A stretch of DNA of 64,000 nucleotides from Telmatospirillum siberiense (GTDB taxonomy: Bacteria > Pseudomonadota > Alphaproteobacteria > Rhodospirillales > Magnetospirillaceae): positions 1,309 through 65,308 of the forward strand of contig NZ_PIUM01000007.1 in NCBI RefSeq assembly GCF_002845745.1, given 5' to 3'. A model generated the notes under the pieces. The model worked only from the letters and a program-made list of their open reading frames with translations. It ran no database searches and had not been told where the DNA came from. The first letter of the stretch is position 1, and each line of letters opens with the position of its first letter. The position numbers and the translations under genes were made by a program. Below are positions 27,118 through 36,445 of this stretch, in pieces.

Positions 27118-28821
27118 TCACGCCGAACGGACGCTTGCCAAAAAGCCGCCGACCAGTTCCTTCAATTGAGAGGCTTCCTCGGATAACTCTCGCGCCGATG
27201 TCAGGACCTGTCCGGCATCATTTCCGGTATTGGCCGCGGCCTGAATCATCTCGTCGATATTGGCCGATACGGCTTGCGTTCCCTGGGCCGCCTGTTCCAC
27301 ATGCCTGGAAATCTCGGCGGTGTCCTCCGATTGCTGCCTGATCGACTGGGAGATGGCGGCGGCGATATCGTTGATTTCCCCGATCCGCGCAACGATGCCG
27401 CCGATGGCCGAGACCGCTTCCCGGGTCGACGATTGCACCGCGCCGATCTGGATGCCGATCTCCTCGGTGGCCTTGGCCGTCTGGTTGGCCAGGCTCTTCA
27501 CTTCGTTGGCCACCACGGCGAAGCCCTTCCCGGCCTCGCCGGCCCTGGCCGCCTCGATGGTGGCGTTCAGCGCCAGGAGATTGGTCTGAGACGCGATATC
27601 GTTGATCAATTTGATGACTTCACCAATCCGCGCCGAACTGTCCGCCAGGCCTTTGACCGTGATGTTGGTGCGGTCGGCCTCGTCGGTGGCGGTGCGTGAA
27701 ACACGACTCGATTTTTCGACATGCCCTCCGATTTCATCGATGGTCTTGAAAAGGTGGTTGGCGGCGGCGATGACCGTCTGGACGCTGCCGTAGGCTTCGC
27801 CAGCCGAGCCCGAAGCCTTGGCGGCTTCGCCATTGGTCCGTTCGGCGGCGGCGGCCAGCGCCTCGGCGGTGTTTGTCATGCCGGTCGCGGCGGTGGTGAC
27901 CTTGTCGAGAAGTCCCGACACGTTACGGTCGAAAACGCCCGCCAATTCCTCGATGATCCGGGTGCGTCGGCTCTGATCGGTGCGTTCCCTTTCCTGCTCG
28001 GCGGCCAGATGTGAAATGCGGGCCTGCTGGTCCCGGAAAACATTGAGGACATCGGCGATCTTGCCGAATTCATCGCTTCTTTTGAGCAGGCGCAGCGGCC
28101 GATCGATTTGAGACAGGACCGTTTCCATATCCCACTCCAGTGTTCGGAAGGCGGTCCTTAAAAGCGTCGCGAGATAGACCGCAGCCCCCAATCCGACCGC
28201 GCCGGAAAGACTGAAGGTGACAAGCATCAGCGTCCACAGGGTTTCGTGTTCTTCGCGTAGCTGACGGCCGTCTTCGGTCAATTTTCCGGTCTGGCCGGCA
28301 ACCAGCGCGCGGACATTGTTCGACAGGGACTCGATGGACGTCGTCATCTGGTCGGTAAGCTTGTCGAAGTCGTCCATCAGCACGTTGCCGGCGTCGATTC
28401 CGTCGCTGACGTAAATCCCGACCATTTTGCGGCCAAGTGTATAGAAGGGGGGGAACTGCTTGCCGATTTCCGCCAACGACGTTTCGATTTCCGTCGCCCC
28501 GAGACGGGCGGCCTCTCGTCGCGCCAAGTCCATATCGGTTGAGAATTTTCCGGCGAATCCCTCCGCCTCCTTGTAGCCGTCCTCGTGATGGGTGGCCGAG
28601 ACGTCGGACAGGAATTGCTGGACCTGAACCACGTCATATTTGAGGCTTTCGATCGCCAATAGCAGGGGAATGACTTGTTCCGAGACGCGTCGGGATCCGG
28701 TTTCCATGGCTTGCAGGCGGGGTTTCTGCGCGGACAGCATGCCGAGGGCGAGGATGCCGGCGAGGGTCATGGCGGCCAGGATGGCGACGAACCCAAAGAC
28801 CACCTTCATCTTGATCGTCAT
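27118..28821 (-). CDS. Methyl-accepting chemotaxis protein with helical-bundle sensor
   Basis: This 567-residue protein has a membrane helix at about 6-27 (VVFGFVAILAAMTLAGILAL), a periplasmic helical-bundle domain (about 30-190), a second helix near 193-213 and a short HAMP-like linker. The cytoplasmic signalling hairpin contains IGEVIKLINDIASQTNLLAL followed by NATIEAARAG. The sensor region shows the SLKYDVVQVQQFLSDVSATH motif typical of four-helix-bundle or HBM-type sensors, with no haem motif. The 197-base gap to the neighbouring receptor on the left is AT-rich and likely carries that receptor's promoter. Confidence 0.94.
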   Translation of the reverse strand: MTIKMKVVFGFVAILAAMTLAGILALGMLSAQKPRLQAMETGSRRVSEQVIPLLLAIESLKYDVVQVQQFLSDVSATHHEDGYKEAEGFAGKFSTDMDLARREAARLGATEIETSLAEIGKQFPPFYTLGRKMVGIYVSDGIDAGNVLMDDFDKLTDQMTTSIESLSNNVRALVAGQTGKLTEDGRQLREEHETLWTLMLVTFSLSGAVGLGAAVYLATLLRTAFRTLEWDMETVLSQIDRPLRLLKRSDEFGKIADVLNVFRDQQARISHLAAEQERERTDQSRRTRIIEELAGVFDRNVSGLLDKVTTAATGMTNTAEALAAAAERTNGEAAKASGSAGEAYGSVQTVIAAANHLFKTIDEIGGHVEKSSRVSRTATDEADRTNITVKGLADSSARIGEVIKLINDIASQTNLLALNATIEAARAGEAGKGFAVVANEVKSLANQTAKATEEIGIQIGAVQSSTREAVSAIGGIVARIGEINDIAAAISQSIRQQSEDTAEISRHVEQAAQGTQAVSANIDEMIQAAANTGNDAGQVLTSARELSEEASQLKELVGGFLASVRSA

Positions 28822-29092
28822 GAGGGGGACTCCTCCTTAAGACGGCGGGACCGATGGCGTTCCTTGATCGGCGGTGGCTTTCTCCGGGGTGCCGGACAGG
28901 GAATGAGACGAAACCACAGGATGAATAATTCTTTTTCCTATGTACATTCAAAAGTATCATCTTTTGAGGCAAGATCGATCTCGGCCGAAGAGATGCCCTG
29001 CATCCAGCCGATTCTGTCCCTTGGAAATAAGCGGAGTTTTTTAGAAAGCGGGCGCCGGAGCCTTTGTCGCTTTCATCTGGTTTGAACGGCCT

Positions 29093-30076
29093 TCAGGTCT
29101 TGCGCAGCACCATATAGACCAGCGTCTGATTGAGCAGGCCGTAAGCGATTTCACCGAAGGTGATCGGTCCCATGAAATCGCCGATGCGCTTGCCTTCCAG
29201 ATCGCCGTAGATGAAATTCAGAATGCAGTTCATCGAAAGCGTGGGGTCGGCGCAGATCTTATTGAATTCTCGGGTGAACGCCGCCTGATAGTCCTCCACC
29301 GGCACGGCCAGCCGATAGTCGATATGGGGAAACAGGGGGGCGTAAAAGGCCACGCGTTTTGCAGCCTGGTCTATCGACTTGATGGAGACGTTGACCATCG
29401 CCCCCGAATAATTGGCGACCAGGGGAAGCCTGTGGTCGATGCCTTGGGACAGGAAATATTCGGCCAGATTGACGGAAACGCCGTTGACGTGGGCTTCGCG
29501 GAAACGGAAGCCGGGGCGATCCACGGTGATGGTATCGCCGGCGCCCTGGATGAACGGATTGACGATTCCGACCTCGGCGGCGATGTTCTCGCTCAGGCCG
29601 GCATGCAGGCAGATGGCGTTGTTATCGGACCATCGGCCGGTTTGGCCGTCGACGACCTTGGCTTTTCTTTTGCCGATCTCCTCCAGGGCCACCCCGGCGA
29701 TCCATCCGACCAGGGGGCGGTCGAAGATGCAGGGGTAGCTTTGGACATTTTCGGCGAAGGATTGGTGGGTCCTCGTGAAGGCCGGAATGATGACGAAGCT
29801 GAACCCATGACAAGGTTCATCGGCGACGATTCCCGGTAATTGCGATTCGCTGTAGAAGCGCGTTTCGAAACTCACCACCTCGGGCGGCAGGACGTTGGCG
29901 AAGATCTTGGCCCGCGTCATGACGCCGCCCTTTTCACCGATGAAATAGGGGGTGGTGCCTCCCACCCACTGTCCCCTGGGCAATTGTCTGAGCAGATCCT
30001 CGTCACCAGACAGGAGAAGTCTTTTCCCGGTGTTGAGCAGCGCCTTGACCTCTTCCACCGAAAGCATCGCGCGCAT
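29093..30076 (-). CDS. Unrecognised protein with FIST_C-like C-terminal end
   Basis: This is a 327-residue cytoplasmic-looking protein with no signal peptide or membrane helix. Its C-terminal segment MNCILNFIYGDLEGKRIGDF followed by GPITFGEIAYGLLNQTL resembles the end of FIST_C domains (G-x-x-TFGEIA...NQT), found in FIST small-ligand sensors linked to signal transduction. The rest is unlike anything recognised. It overlaps the stop codon of the 98-residue gene upstream (TAATG), so the pair is translationally coupled. Lying beside chemotaxis receptors, a sensory or signal-processing role is plausible but unproven. Confidence 0.7.
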   Translation of the reverse strand: MRAMLSVEEVKALLNTGKRLLLSGDEDLLRQLPRGQWVGGTTPYFIGEKGGVMTRAKIFANVLPPEVVSFETRFYSESQLPGIVADEPCHGFSFVIIPAFTRTHQSFAENVQSYPCIFDRPLVGWIAGVALEEIGKRKAKVVDGQTGRWSDNNAICLHAGLSENIAAEVGIVNPFIQGAGDTITVDRPGFRFREAHVNGVSVNLAEYFLSQGIDHRLPLVANYSGAMVNVSIKSIDQAAKRVAFYAPLFPHIDYRLAVPVEDYQAAFTREFNKICADPTLSMNCILNFIYGDLEGKRIGDFMGPITFGEIAYGLLNQTLVYMVLRKT

Positions 30077-30372
30077 TACTTCGACTCCTGCCCAAAAATC
30101 GCCTGAATATCCTTTTGTGCCAGCTTCTCGTTTTTTTTGAAGAAGCCATAAGCCTCTTCAATGAGTCGCTCAATATTTTCCGTGGTGGGGTCGATCTTCG
30201 CGCGTCCGGTGACCCTGGTGATGAAGAATTTCGTGGCCAGGAGGGTGAAGGAGACCTTCAGCTTTCCGCATACGAGTTCTTTCCATTTGGGATGGGTCTT
30301 CGGTGGAAGCATCAGGATTGGGTCCTTGGTAAGGGCGCCAATGGGAACGTCCGCTGTATCCACGAGTTTCAA
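30076..30372 (-). CDS. Small conserved-looking hypothetical protein
   Basis: This is a 98-residue protein, Lys-rich and mixed alpha/beta, with WKELVCGKLKVSFTLLATKF in the middle and a predicted helical end (IERLIEEAYGFFKKNEKLAQ). It shares a TAATG overlap with the downstream 327-residue gene, which supports it being real. No family was recognised, and no signal peptide or membrane segment is visible. Confidence 0.65.
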   Translation of the reverse strand: MKLVDTADVPIGALTKDPILMLPPKTHPKWKELVCGKLKVSFTLLATKFFITRVTGRAKIDPTTENIERLIEEAYGFFKKNEKLAQKDIQAIFGQESK

Positions 30373-30471
30373 GCATTTTCAGTGTATCAGCATGACGTCA
30401 CCGCCGCAAAGAAGCTGGAAATGGCCATCCGGTTCCATCCGGCGGCCATTTCCATTGGCGTGGCCGAGGGC

Positions 30472-31386
30472 TCAGAACGGAACCAGGAGGCGTGTCCAGA
30501 ATTCGTCGCCTCCGACATAGTTCTTGGTTTCGAGATTCTGATGATAATAGGCCTGAACGATGACCGGGCCGAAGTTGTAGCCGACGATCGGGCCGATGGC
30601 ATATTTGACCGGTGCGGTGTTGGTCAAATTATGCTTCGTTCCATTTGCCAAGGTCACCTGGTCGTTTTCGACCTGCTTCATGCCGTAACCGCCAACACCG
30701 AAAGTCCATTTGTTGATGGTCTTGGTGATGCTGTATTCGGCGATGAACTGATCGCCGGACTGATAGTCGCGATAAGTGGTCCCCGCTTGGTTGTCGGCGC
30801 TCTTCTGGAAGTTGAAATCGTAAGTGAACAGCACGCTGGCATTCCATCCGTCATGCAGCCAGCTCACGCCCACGCCGGGTTCGACGGCCCAATAACGATT
30901 GGAATTCCGCACATAGATGCTTTTGTTGTTGGTGCCGTCGGGGGCCCAGATGCCCAACTGGGTTGCCACATGGAAGTCTGCCGGCAGCGACCAGGAGAGA
31001 ATCGCCGGGATGAGAAGGCTGTCGTACATCCCGGATCCGCTGCCCGAGTTGACCGCGCCGTTGGTGGTGGAATCGTAATCGAAGGGCAGGGCGACGCCGG
31101 CGGCGTAATCGGCGCCCAGCAATTTGATGCCGGGGACCCATTCTATGATCGGAACATCGACGAAAGCATCGACATGGGTCGATGTGCTCTTACTGTCGGG
31201 GCCGTACCAACGCGTGGGCGAAATGAAGGTCTCATTCACGAAATAGAGACCCGCTGGTGGAAGCGCACCGGACGCCAGGCCCTCCGTCACACCGGGAAGG
31301 CGGGTCGTCCAATTTTCTGCGGAAAGTGCGGGAGAGGTCACAGCGATCGCACCGAGCACGATGGTCGCTTTGAGGATTTCTTTCAT
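30472..31386 (-). CDS. Outer-membrane channel, phenol/MetA-pathway (SphA-like) family
   Basis: From ATG 31386 the product is 304 residues: a signal peptide (about 1-22, ending LSA), then LPPAGLYFVNETFISPTRWY, repeated amphipathic strands with alternating aromatics, and a C-terminal FWTRLLVPF. This layout matches the transporter family annotated as MetA-pathway of phenol degradation or SphA-like, outer-membrane beta-barrels that take up hydrophobic or aromatic molecules. It is transcribed away from the moaA operon from a shared 350-base control region. It carries its own TGTCA-N6-TGACA site, which ties it to the molybdoenzyme and hydrogenase operons. An upstream in-frame extension to 31635 would run through that control region and is rejected. 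Confidence 0.82.
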   Translation of the reverse strand: MKEILKATIVLGAIAVTSPALSAENWTTRLPGVTEGLASGALPPAGLYFVNETFISPTRWYGPDSKSTSTHVDAFVDVPIIEWVPGIKLLGADYAAGVALPFDYDSTTNGAVNSGSGSGMYDSLLIPAILSWSLPADFHVATQLGIWAPDGTNNKSIYVRNSNRYWAVEPGVGVSWLHDGWNASVLFTYDFNFQKSADNQAGTTYRDYQSGDQFIAEYSITKTINKWTFGVGGYGMKQVENDQVTLANGTKHNLTNTAPVKYAIGPIVGYNFGPVIVQAYYHQNLETKNYVGGDEFWTRLLVPF

Positions 31387-31423
31387 GGAGGATCCCCTAG
31401 ATTTATTGATTGTTAGTCTGCAA

Positions 31424-31467
31424 ATACTAGGCGCGCGATCGCCATCCCGTCTGTCAGCTACATGACA
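31424..31467 (-). promoter_or_regulatory. CooA-type operator and -10 box of the outer-membrane channel gene
   Basis: 31452-31467 reads TGTCAGCTACATGACA, a perfect TGTCA-N6-TGACA palindrome. On the minus strand it is followed after 22 bases by TAGTAT (31429-31424), a good -10 hexamer. The palindrome is therefore centred about 42 bases before the inferred start of transcription (near 31417), the class II activator position used by CRP, FNR and CooA. No convincing -35 box is present, as expected for an activator-dependent promoter. Confidence 0.72.
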
Positions 31468-31576
31468 ATTTATCAAACATCTCATTGCCGATCGTGCCGC
31501 CGGGCCGGCCCCGTCGTCGCGGGACATCCGGCGTCGCGGGGGGCTCGGGCTATTCCACCGGGCAACAATGCAAAAC

Positions 31577-31620
31577 TGTCCGGCATCTGACAGACAGCCC
31601 CCTCGGTCGGCCCTCATAAT
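31577..31620 (+). promoter_or_regulatory. CooA-type operator and -10 box of the moaA-mop operon
   Basis: 31577-31592 reads TGTCCGGCATCTGACA (TGTCC-N6-TGACA), followed after 22 bases by CATAAT at 31615-31620. The inferred transcript start is near 31627, placing the palindrome centre at about -42. The surrounding bases (ACTGTCC..ATCTGACAGACAGC) are nearly identical to those in front of cooM at 53479-53501, which argues for one regulator acting on both operons. Confidence 0.75.
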
Positions 31621-31740
31621 GCCGCTCAACCACAACGAAACGACCCGAACGGGCGGCTTTTAAAGACCCGAAGGGAACCCGGAACGGAACGGCCGCGCAA
31701 GGCGCGCCGGGTTTTGGGAACAGGGAAGGCGCCAACAGTC

Positions 31741-32736
31741 ATGATCGACTCCTGCGGCCGCGACATCACCTATCTCCGCCTGTCGGTCACCGACCGCTGC
31801 AATCTCCGCTGCGTCTATTGCATGGGGGATGATCCCCTGCCGCTCGCCCATTCCGAGGTCCTCAGGATCGAGGAACTCGTGCGCATCTCCCGCTGTTTCA
31901 TTCGCCTTGGCATTCGCAAGCTGCGCATCACCGGCGGAGAGCCCCTGGTCCGCAAGGGCATCATGGAGCTGTTCGACCAGTTGGGCGAAGAGGTCGCTCT
32001 CGGCCGTTTGGCCGAACTGACGATGACCACCAACGGCTTGCGGCTGGCCGAGGTTGCCGGGCGGCTGCGGGCCGCGGGCCTGCGCCGGGTGAATGTGTCG
32101 CTCGATACGCTCGATCCCGGCCTGTTTCGCCGCATCACGCGGTGGGGAGAGGTCGAAAGGGTCATCGACGGAATCGCCGCGGCCAAGGACGCCGGTCTGC
32201 AGGTCAAGATAAACGTCGTGCTGCAGAAGGGCGTCAACGAGGATGGACTGGACGCCCTGATCGCCTGGGCGGGTGCCCAGGGCCATGACATGACCCTGAT
32301 CGAGGCGATGCCGCTGGGGTCCCTGGCGGGCTTGCGCGCCGACCAGTTTCTGTCGGTCGAGAAGATGCGCAAGGACCTGGCGAGCCGCTGGACGCTTCTT
32401 CCCTGCGACCACCGCACAGATGGGCCGGCCAGTTTCTACCGCGTGGCGGAGACCGGAGGCCGGCTCGGCTTCATCGCGGCGATCAGCCAATGCTTCTGCG
32501 CCGCGTGCAACCGGGTGCGGATGACCTGCACGGGGGGCGTGTCCTGGTGTCTGGGCCAGGAAAGCAGTCTGGAATTACGGGATTTGATCCGATCCACCGA
32601 AGACGACGGGCCGATGGAGCGCGCGCTGCTGGCGGGTGTCGCCGCGAAACCCGCCGGCCATCGTTTCGCCGTCGGGATCGCCGGGGCGGCCTGTTCCGAC
32701 GGTCAGCGGAGCCGGATGAACCGGATGGGAGGGTGA
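31741..32736 (+). CDS. moaA: GTP 3',8-cyclase MoaA (molybdenum cofactor biosynthesis)
   Basis: This 331-residue radical SAM enzyme makes the first pterin intermediate of molybdenum cofactor from GTP. The N-terminal cluster motif is CNLRCVYC (CxxxCxxC). Also present are LRITGGEPLVRKGI, the SAM-binding TMTTNGLRL, and the C-terminal second [4Fe-4S] motif CAACNRVRMTC...C (C-x2-C-x13-C), which binds GTP. The protein ends in the conserved Gly-Gly (RMGG). ATG 31741 has GGGAAGG upstream; a TTG at 31714 would add nine residues. As the first gene of the molybdoenzyme operon it is probably a dedicated copy that boosts cofactor supply when the operon is induced. Confidence 0.9.
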   Translation: MIDSCGRDITYLRLSVTDRCNLRCVYCMGDDPLPLAHSEVLRIEELVRISRCFIRLGIRKLRITGGEPLVRKGIMELFDQLGEEVALGRLAELTMTTNGLRLAEVAGRLRAAGLRRVNVSLDTLDPGLFRRITRWGEVERVIDGIAAAKDAGLQVKINVVLQKGVNEDGLDALIAWAGAQGHDMTLIEAMPLGSLAGLRADQFLSVEKMRKDLASRWTLLPCDHRTDGPASFYRVAETGGRLGFIAAISQCFCAACNRVRMTCTGGVSWCLGQESSLELRDLIRSTEDDGPMERALLAGVAAKPAGHRFAVGIAGAACSDGQRSRMNRMGG

Positions 32737-32799
32737 CCCCCCACACGGATCCGGGACCTTTTGGGAATGTGAATACTTAGTCGCAGAAATGGAGCCACC

Positions 32800-33639
32800 A
32801 TGGATATTTACGAGGAATTGGTGCGACTGCGTCGCGAGGGGCGAAGAGGCGCCCTGGCCACGATCATCACCACCACCGGCTCGATACCGTCCTACTCCTC
32901 GGCCAAGATGCTGGTCCGCGATGACGGTTCTGTCGTCGGCACCATCGGCGGCGGCTGCGTCGAGGCGGAGGTCATCACCGGCGCCCGCAAGGTCATGGAG
33001 CAGGAAAAGCCCGAGACCTTCGAATTCAACCTCAACAAGAATCCCAGCTTCGACACCGGATTGGTGTGCGGCGGCTCATTGGAGGTTTTCGTGGAACCCA
33101 TCCTGGGCGATCCGACACTTTATATTTTCGGCGCCGGACATGTGGGCCTGAACGTCTACAAGGTCGCGCAGATGGCCGGCTTCCAGGTGGTGGTCATCGA
33201 CGACCGGGTTTCCTTCGCCAATCGGGAGCGCTTCCCCGAGGCGCAGGAGGTCTATGCGGACGACTGGGACAAGGTCATGGCCTCGTTGAACCCACCGGAC
33301 ACCTCTTTCATTCTCGTCGTCACCCGCGGCCATCGCGAGGACATGCATGTCCTGCAATGGGCCGTCGACACCAAGGCGCGCTACATCGGCATGATCGGGT
33401 CGAAGCGCAAGGTCATTACGGTGTGCAAGGAACTGCAGAAGCTGGGCGTGCCCGCTTCCAAGTTCGATCGCGTGCATGCGCCCGTCGGCTTCGACATCGG
33501 CGCCACAACCCCTGAGGAAATCTCCGTCGCCGTGGCGGCGGAGATGATTGCCGTCCGGCGCCACAGCCAATCGGCTCTGCCTTATATGCGCCGCCTCCAG
33601 CTCGTATCGGACGAAGTGCAGGAAAAATCCGCGAGTTGA
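32800..33639 (+). CDS. xdhC: XdhC-family molybdenum cofactor sulfuration/insertion chaperone
   Basis: This 279-residue protein has an N-terminal XdhC/CoxI domain with GALATIITTTGSIPSYSSAK and GTIGGGCVEAEV, and a C-terminal Rossmann domain with LYIFGAGHVGLNVYKVAQMA and FILVVTRGHREDMHVL. XdhC proteins bind the molybdenum cofactor, protect it during exchange of an oxo for a sulfido ligand, and hand it to xanthine dehydrogenase-family enzymes. The sulfur usually comes from a cysteine desulfurase, and one is encoded at the end of this operon. The gene lies 63 bases after moaA and 49 bases before the hydroxylase it should serve. Confidence 0.93.
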   Translation: MDIYEELVRLRREGRRGALATIITTTGSIPSYSSAKMLVRDDGSVVGTIGGGCVEAEVITGARKVMEQEKPETFEFNLNKNPSFDTGLVCGGSLEVFVEPILGDPTLYIFGAGHVGLNVYKVAQMAGFQVVVIDDRVSFANRERFPEAQEVYADDWDKVMASLNPPDTSFILVVTRGHREDMHVLQWAVDTKARYIGMIGSKRKVITVCKELQKLGVPASKFDRVHAPVGFDIGATTPEEISVAVAAEMIAVRRHSQSALPYMRRLQLVSDEVQEKSAS

Positions 33640-33688
33640 CGCCCACAGGAAACGCCACTCGCTTCTAAACTTATGGGAGAGACGAAAA

Positions 33689-36433
33689 ATGCAACGGATA
33701 AGACTGAATATTAATGGGGTCGACAGATTTATCGTCACCGATCCCAAGGCCATGCTTTCGGACGTGTTGCGCAATCAATTGTTGCTGACCGGATGCAAGG
33801 TCTGTTGCGACACCGGACAATGCGGTACCTGCACGGTCATCGTCGACGACAAACCGATAAAGTCTTGCCTGACCCCTGTCAGCAAGATCGGCCCGCTGGC
33901 CAAGATCACCACCATCGAGGGATTGGGTTCGGGCGACGATCTTCATCCCCTGCAGGTCGCCTGGATGGCCCATGGCTCCGCCCAATGCGGCGTCTGCACC
34001 CCCGGTTTCCTGATGTCGGCCAAGGTGCTTCTGGACAAGAACCCCAGTCCGACCCGGGACGAGGTTCGCACCTGGTTCCATCGCAACCGCAATCTTTGCC
34101 GCTGCACCGGCTATAAGCCCCTCACCGATGCCGTGATGGACGCCGCCGCCGTTTTGCGCGGCGAGAAGAAGAAAGAGGATCTGCTGGTTCAGCCGGCGGA
34201 AAACGGCAGTATCCTGGGATCGACCTATCATCGTCCCTCGGCCAGGGCCAAGGTCACCGGCACCTGGGATTTCGGCGCCGACGTCGCCTTGCACATGCCG
34301 CCGGATACGCTGCGGCTGGCGCTGGTCCAGGCCAAGGTGTCGCACGCCAACATCAAGGGCATCGACACCTCCGAGGCCGAGAAGATGCCGGGCGTCGTCA
34401 AGATCGTGACCTGGCATGATATCAAGGGCAAGAACGCCATCACCGGTCTGATCACCTTCCCCACCAACAAGGGCGACGGATGGGATCGTCCGATCCTCTG
34501 CAAGGACAAGATCTTCCAGTTCGGCGACGCCATCGCCATCGTCTGCGCCGACACCGAAGCCCATGCCCGCGCCGCCGCGGACAAGGTCAAGGTCGATCTC
34601 GAAGTGCTGCCGGCCTATATGAGCGGCTTCGCCGCCCTGGCCCCGGACGCCATGGAAATTCACCCCGGCGTGCCGAACGCCTATTACGAGCAGGGCGTCG
34701 TCAAGGGCGAGGACACCAAGCCCCTGATGGAAAAGGCCGCCTACACGGTCGAACTTGAAACCTATTGCAGCCGCCAGCCGCACTTGCATCTCGAGCCGGA
34801 TTGCGGCGAAGCCTTCCTGGACGACCAGGGCGTGCTCACCATCTTGTCGAAGAGCATCGGCCTGCATCTGCATCACGCGATGATTTGTCCGGGTCTCGGC
34901 ATCGAGCCCGAAAAACTTCGCATCATTCAGAACGGTACCGGCGGCACCTTCGGCTATAAGTTCAGCCCGACCATGGAAGCCATCCTCGGCGCCGCCTGCC
35001 TGGCCACCGGCCGTCCCGTGTCGCTGATCTACGACCAGTATCAGAACATCACCTATACCGGCAAACGCTCGCCGGCCAACATCACGGCCAAGTGGGGCGC
35101 CGACAAGGACGGCAAGCTGATCGCGCTCGAATACGACTGGTGGCTCGATCACGGTCCCTATTCCGAATTCGGCGATCTGGTCACCCTGCGCCAGGCCCAA
35201 TTCATGGGCGCCGGTTACGATATCCATAATATCCGGGCCAAGGGCTTCACCGTCGCCACCAACCATGCCTGGGGCTCGGCGTTCCGCGGATATGGCTCGC
35301 CGCAGGCGTTCCTGAACGGTGAAATCGCCATGGACATGCTTGCCGAGAAGATGGGGATCGATCCGCTCGAGCTGCGTATGCGCAACATCTACCGGCCGGG
35401 CGCCACCACGCCGACCGGGCAAGTGCCGGAAGTGTTCTGCCTTGAGGGCCTGCTCGACATGATCAAGCCCTACTGGGAGGAGGCCAAGGTCCGTTGCAAG
35501 AAACTGTCGACCGACAAGATCAAGCGGGGCGTCGGCCTGTCGCTCGGCATCTATGGCTGCGGCCTGGATGGTCCGGACAGTTCCAATGCCGCGGTCGAAC
35601 TGACGCCCACCGGCGTGACCGTGATGAATGCGTGGCAGGACCACGGTCAGGGATCCGAACTCTCCACGCTGACCATCGCCAATGAGATGCTGCTGCCGCT
35701 CAAGCTCAAGATCGAACAGATCGACCTGGTGATGAACGACACCAATCTGCCGAACAGCGGCCCGTCCGGCGGTAGCCGGTCGAACGTGTTCGTCGGCAAC
35801 GCCATCAAGGTCTCCTGCGAGATGCTGCTCAACGCCATGCGCAAGCCGGACGGCAGTTATCGTACCTACAAGGAGATGGTCGCCGAAAACATTCCGCTGC
35901 GCTACGACGGGAAATGGGTGGCCGCGGCCTGCACCGACTGCACGCCCGATACCGCGCAGGGCTCGCCATTCCCGATCTATATGTATGAAGTCTTCATGCC
36001 GGAGGTGGAAGTCGATGTCGAAACCGGCAAGACGACCTGCGTCAAGTTCGTCACCTCGGTCGATGTCGGGACGCTCATCAACAAGGCCACCGTCGACGGC
36101 CAGATCTACGGTGGTATCGCCCAGGGCATCGGCCTGGCGTTGACCGAGGACTTCGACGATCTCGAAAAGCACACCTCGCTCAGGGCCTGCGGCATTCCCT
36201 ATCCGCTGGATATCCCCGACGATTTCGACATCCTCTATCAGGAAACGCCCCGTCCGCTCGGTCCCTTCGGGGCCGCCGGTTGTGGCGAGGCGCCGCTGAC
36301 CGCCGTTCATCCGGCGATCCTCAACGCGATCTACAACGCCGTCGGCGTCCGCATCTTCAAGATTCCGGCCCTGCCGGAAGCCGTGAAGGCGGCCATGGAC
36401 GCCAAGAACGCCAAGGAGTCTGTCCACGCCTAG
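33689..36433 (+). CDS. mop: Single-chain molybdenum hydroxylase, aldehyde oxidoreductase (Mop) type
   Basis: This 914-residue protein is essentially the same length and numbering as Desulfovibrio gigas aldehyde oxidoreductase (907 residues). [2Fe-2S] ligands fall at Cys40, 45, 48 and 60 and at Cys100, 103, 137 and 139. The molybdenum domain follows, with GTGGTFGYKFSPTME, AWGSAFRGYGSPQ, GPSGGSRSN and the catalytic Glu of GAAGCGEAPLTAVHP (about residue 867; Glu869 in D. gigas). There is no FAD domain, so electrons must leave through the iron-sulfur centres to a ferredoxin or flavodoxin-like partner. The family uses molybdopterin cytosine dinucleotide and oxidises aldehydes; the true substrate is unknown. 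It is not a CoxL-type CO dehydrogenase. ATG 33689 follows GGGAGA. Confidence 0.93.
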   Translation: MQRIRLNINGVDRFIVTDPKAMLSDVLRNQLLLTGCKVCCDTGQCGTCTVIVDDKPIKSCLTPVSKIGPLAKITTIEGLGSGDDLHPLQVAWMAHGSAQCGVCTPGFLMSAKVLLDKNPSPTRDEVRTWFHRNRNLCRCTGYKPLTDAVMDAAAVLRGEKKKEDLLVQPAENGSILGSTYHRPSARAKVTGTWDFGADVALHMPPDTLRLALVQAKVSHANIKGIDTSEAEKMPGVVKIVTWHDIKGKNAITGLITFPTNKGDGWDRPILCKDKIFQFGDAIAIVCADTEAHARAAADKVKVDLEVLPAYMSGFAALAPDAMEIHPGVPNAYYEQGVVKGEDTKPLMEKAAYTVELETYCSRQPHLHLEPDCGEAFLDDQGVLTILSKSIGLHLHHAMICPGLGIEPEKLRIIQNGTGGTFGYKFSPTMEAILGAACLATGRPVSLIYDQYQNITYTGKRSPANITAKWGADKDGKLIALEYDWWLDHGPYSEFGDLVTLRQAQFMGAGYDIHNIRAKGFTVATNHAWGSAFRGYGSPQAFLNGEIAMDMLAEKMGIDPLELRMRNIYRPGATTPTGQVPEVFCLEGLLDMIKPYWEEAKVRCKKLSTDKIKRGVGLSLGIYGCGLDGPDSSNAAVELTPTGVTVMNAWQDHGQGSELSTLTIANEMLLPLKLKIEQIDLVMNDTNLPNSGPSGGSRSNVFVGNAIKVSCEMLLNAMRKPDGSYRTYKEMVAENIPLRYDGKWVAAACTDCTPDTAQGSPFPIYMYEVFMPEVEVDVETGKTTCVKFVTSVDVGTLINKATVDGQIYGGIAQGIGLALTEDFDDLEKHTSLRACGIPYPLDIPDDFDILYQETPRPLGPFGAAGCGEAPLTAVHPAILNAIYNAVGVRIFKIPALPEAVKAAMDAKNAKESVHA

Positions 36434-36445
36434 GGGGGCGGAAGA

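Noticed and set aside
33689-36433. Aerobic CO dehydrogenase large subunit (CoxL)
   Set aside because: CooA-like regulation made this tempting, but the protein is a single chain with its own iron-sulfur domain and an AFRGYGSPQ active-site segment; the CoxL AYRCSFR loop and the separate CoxM/CoxS genes are absent.
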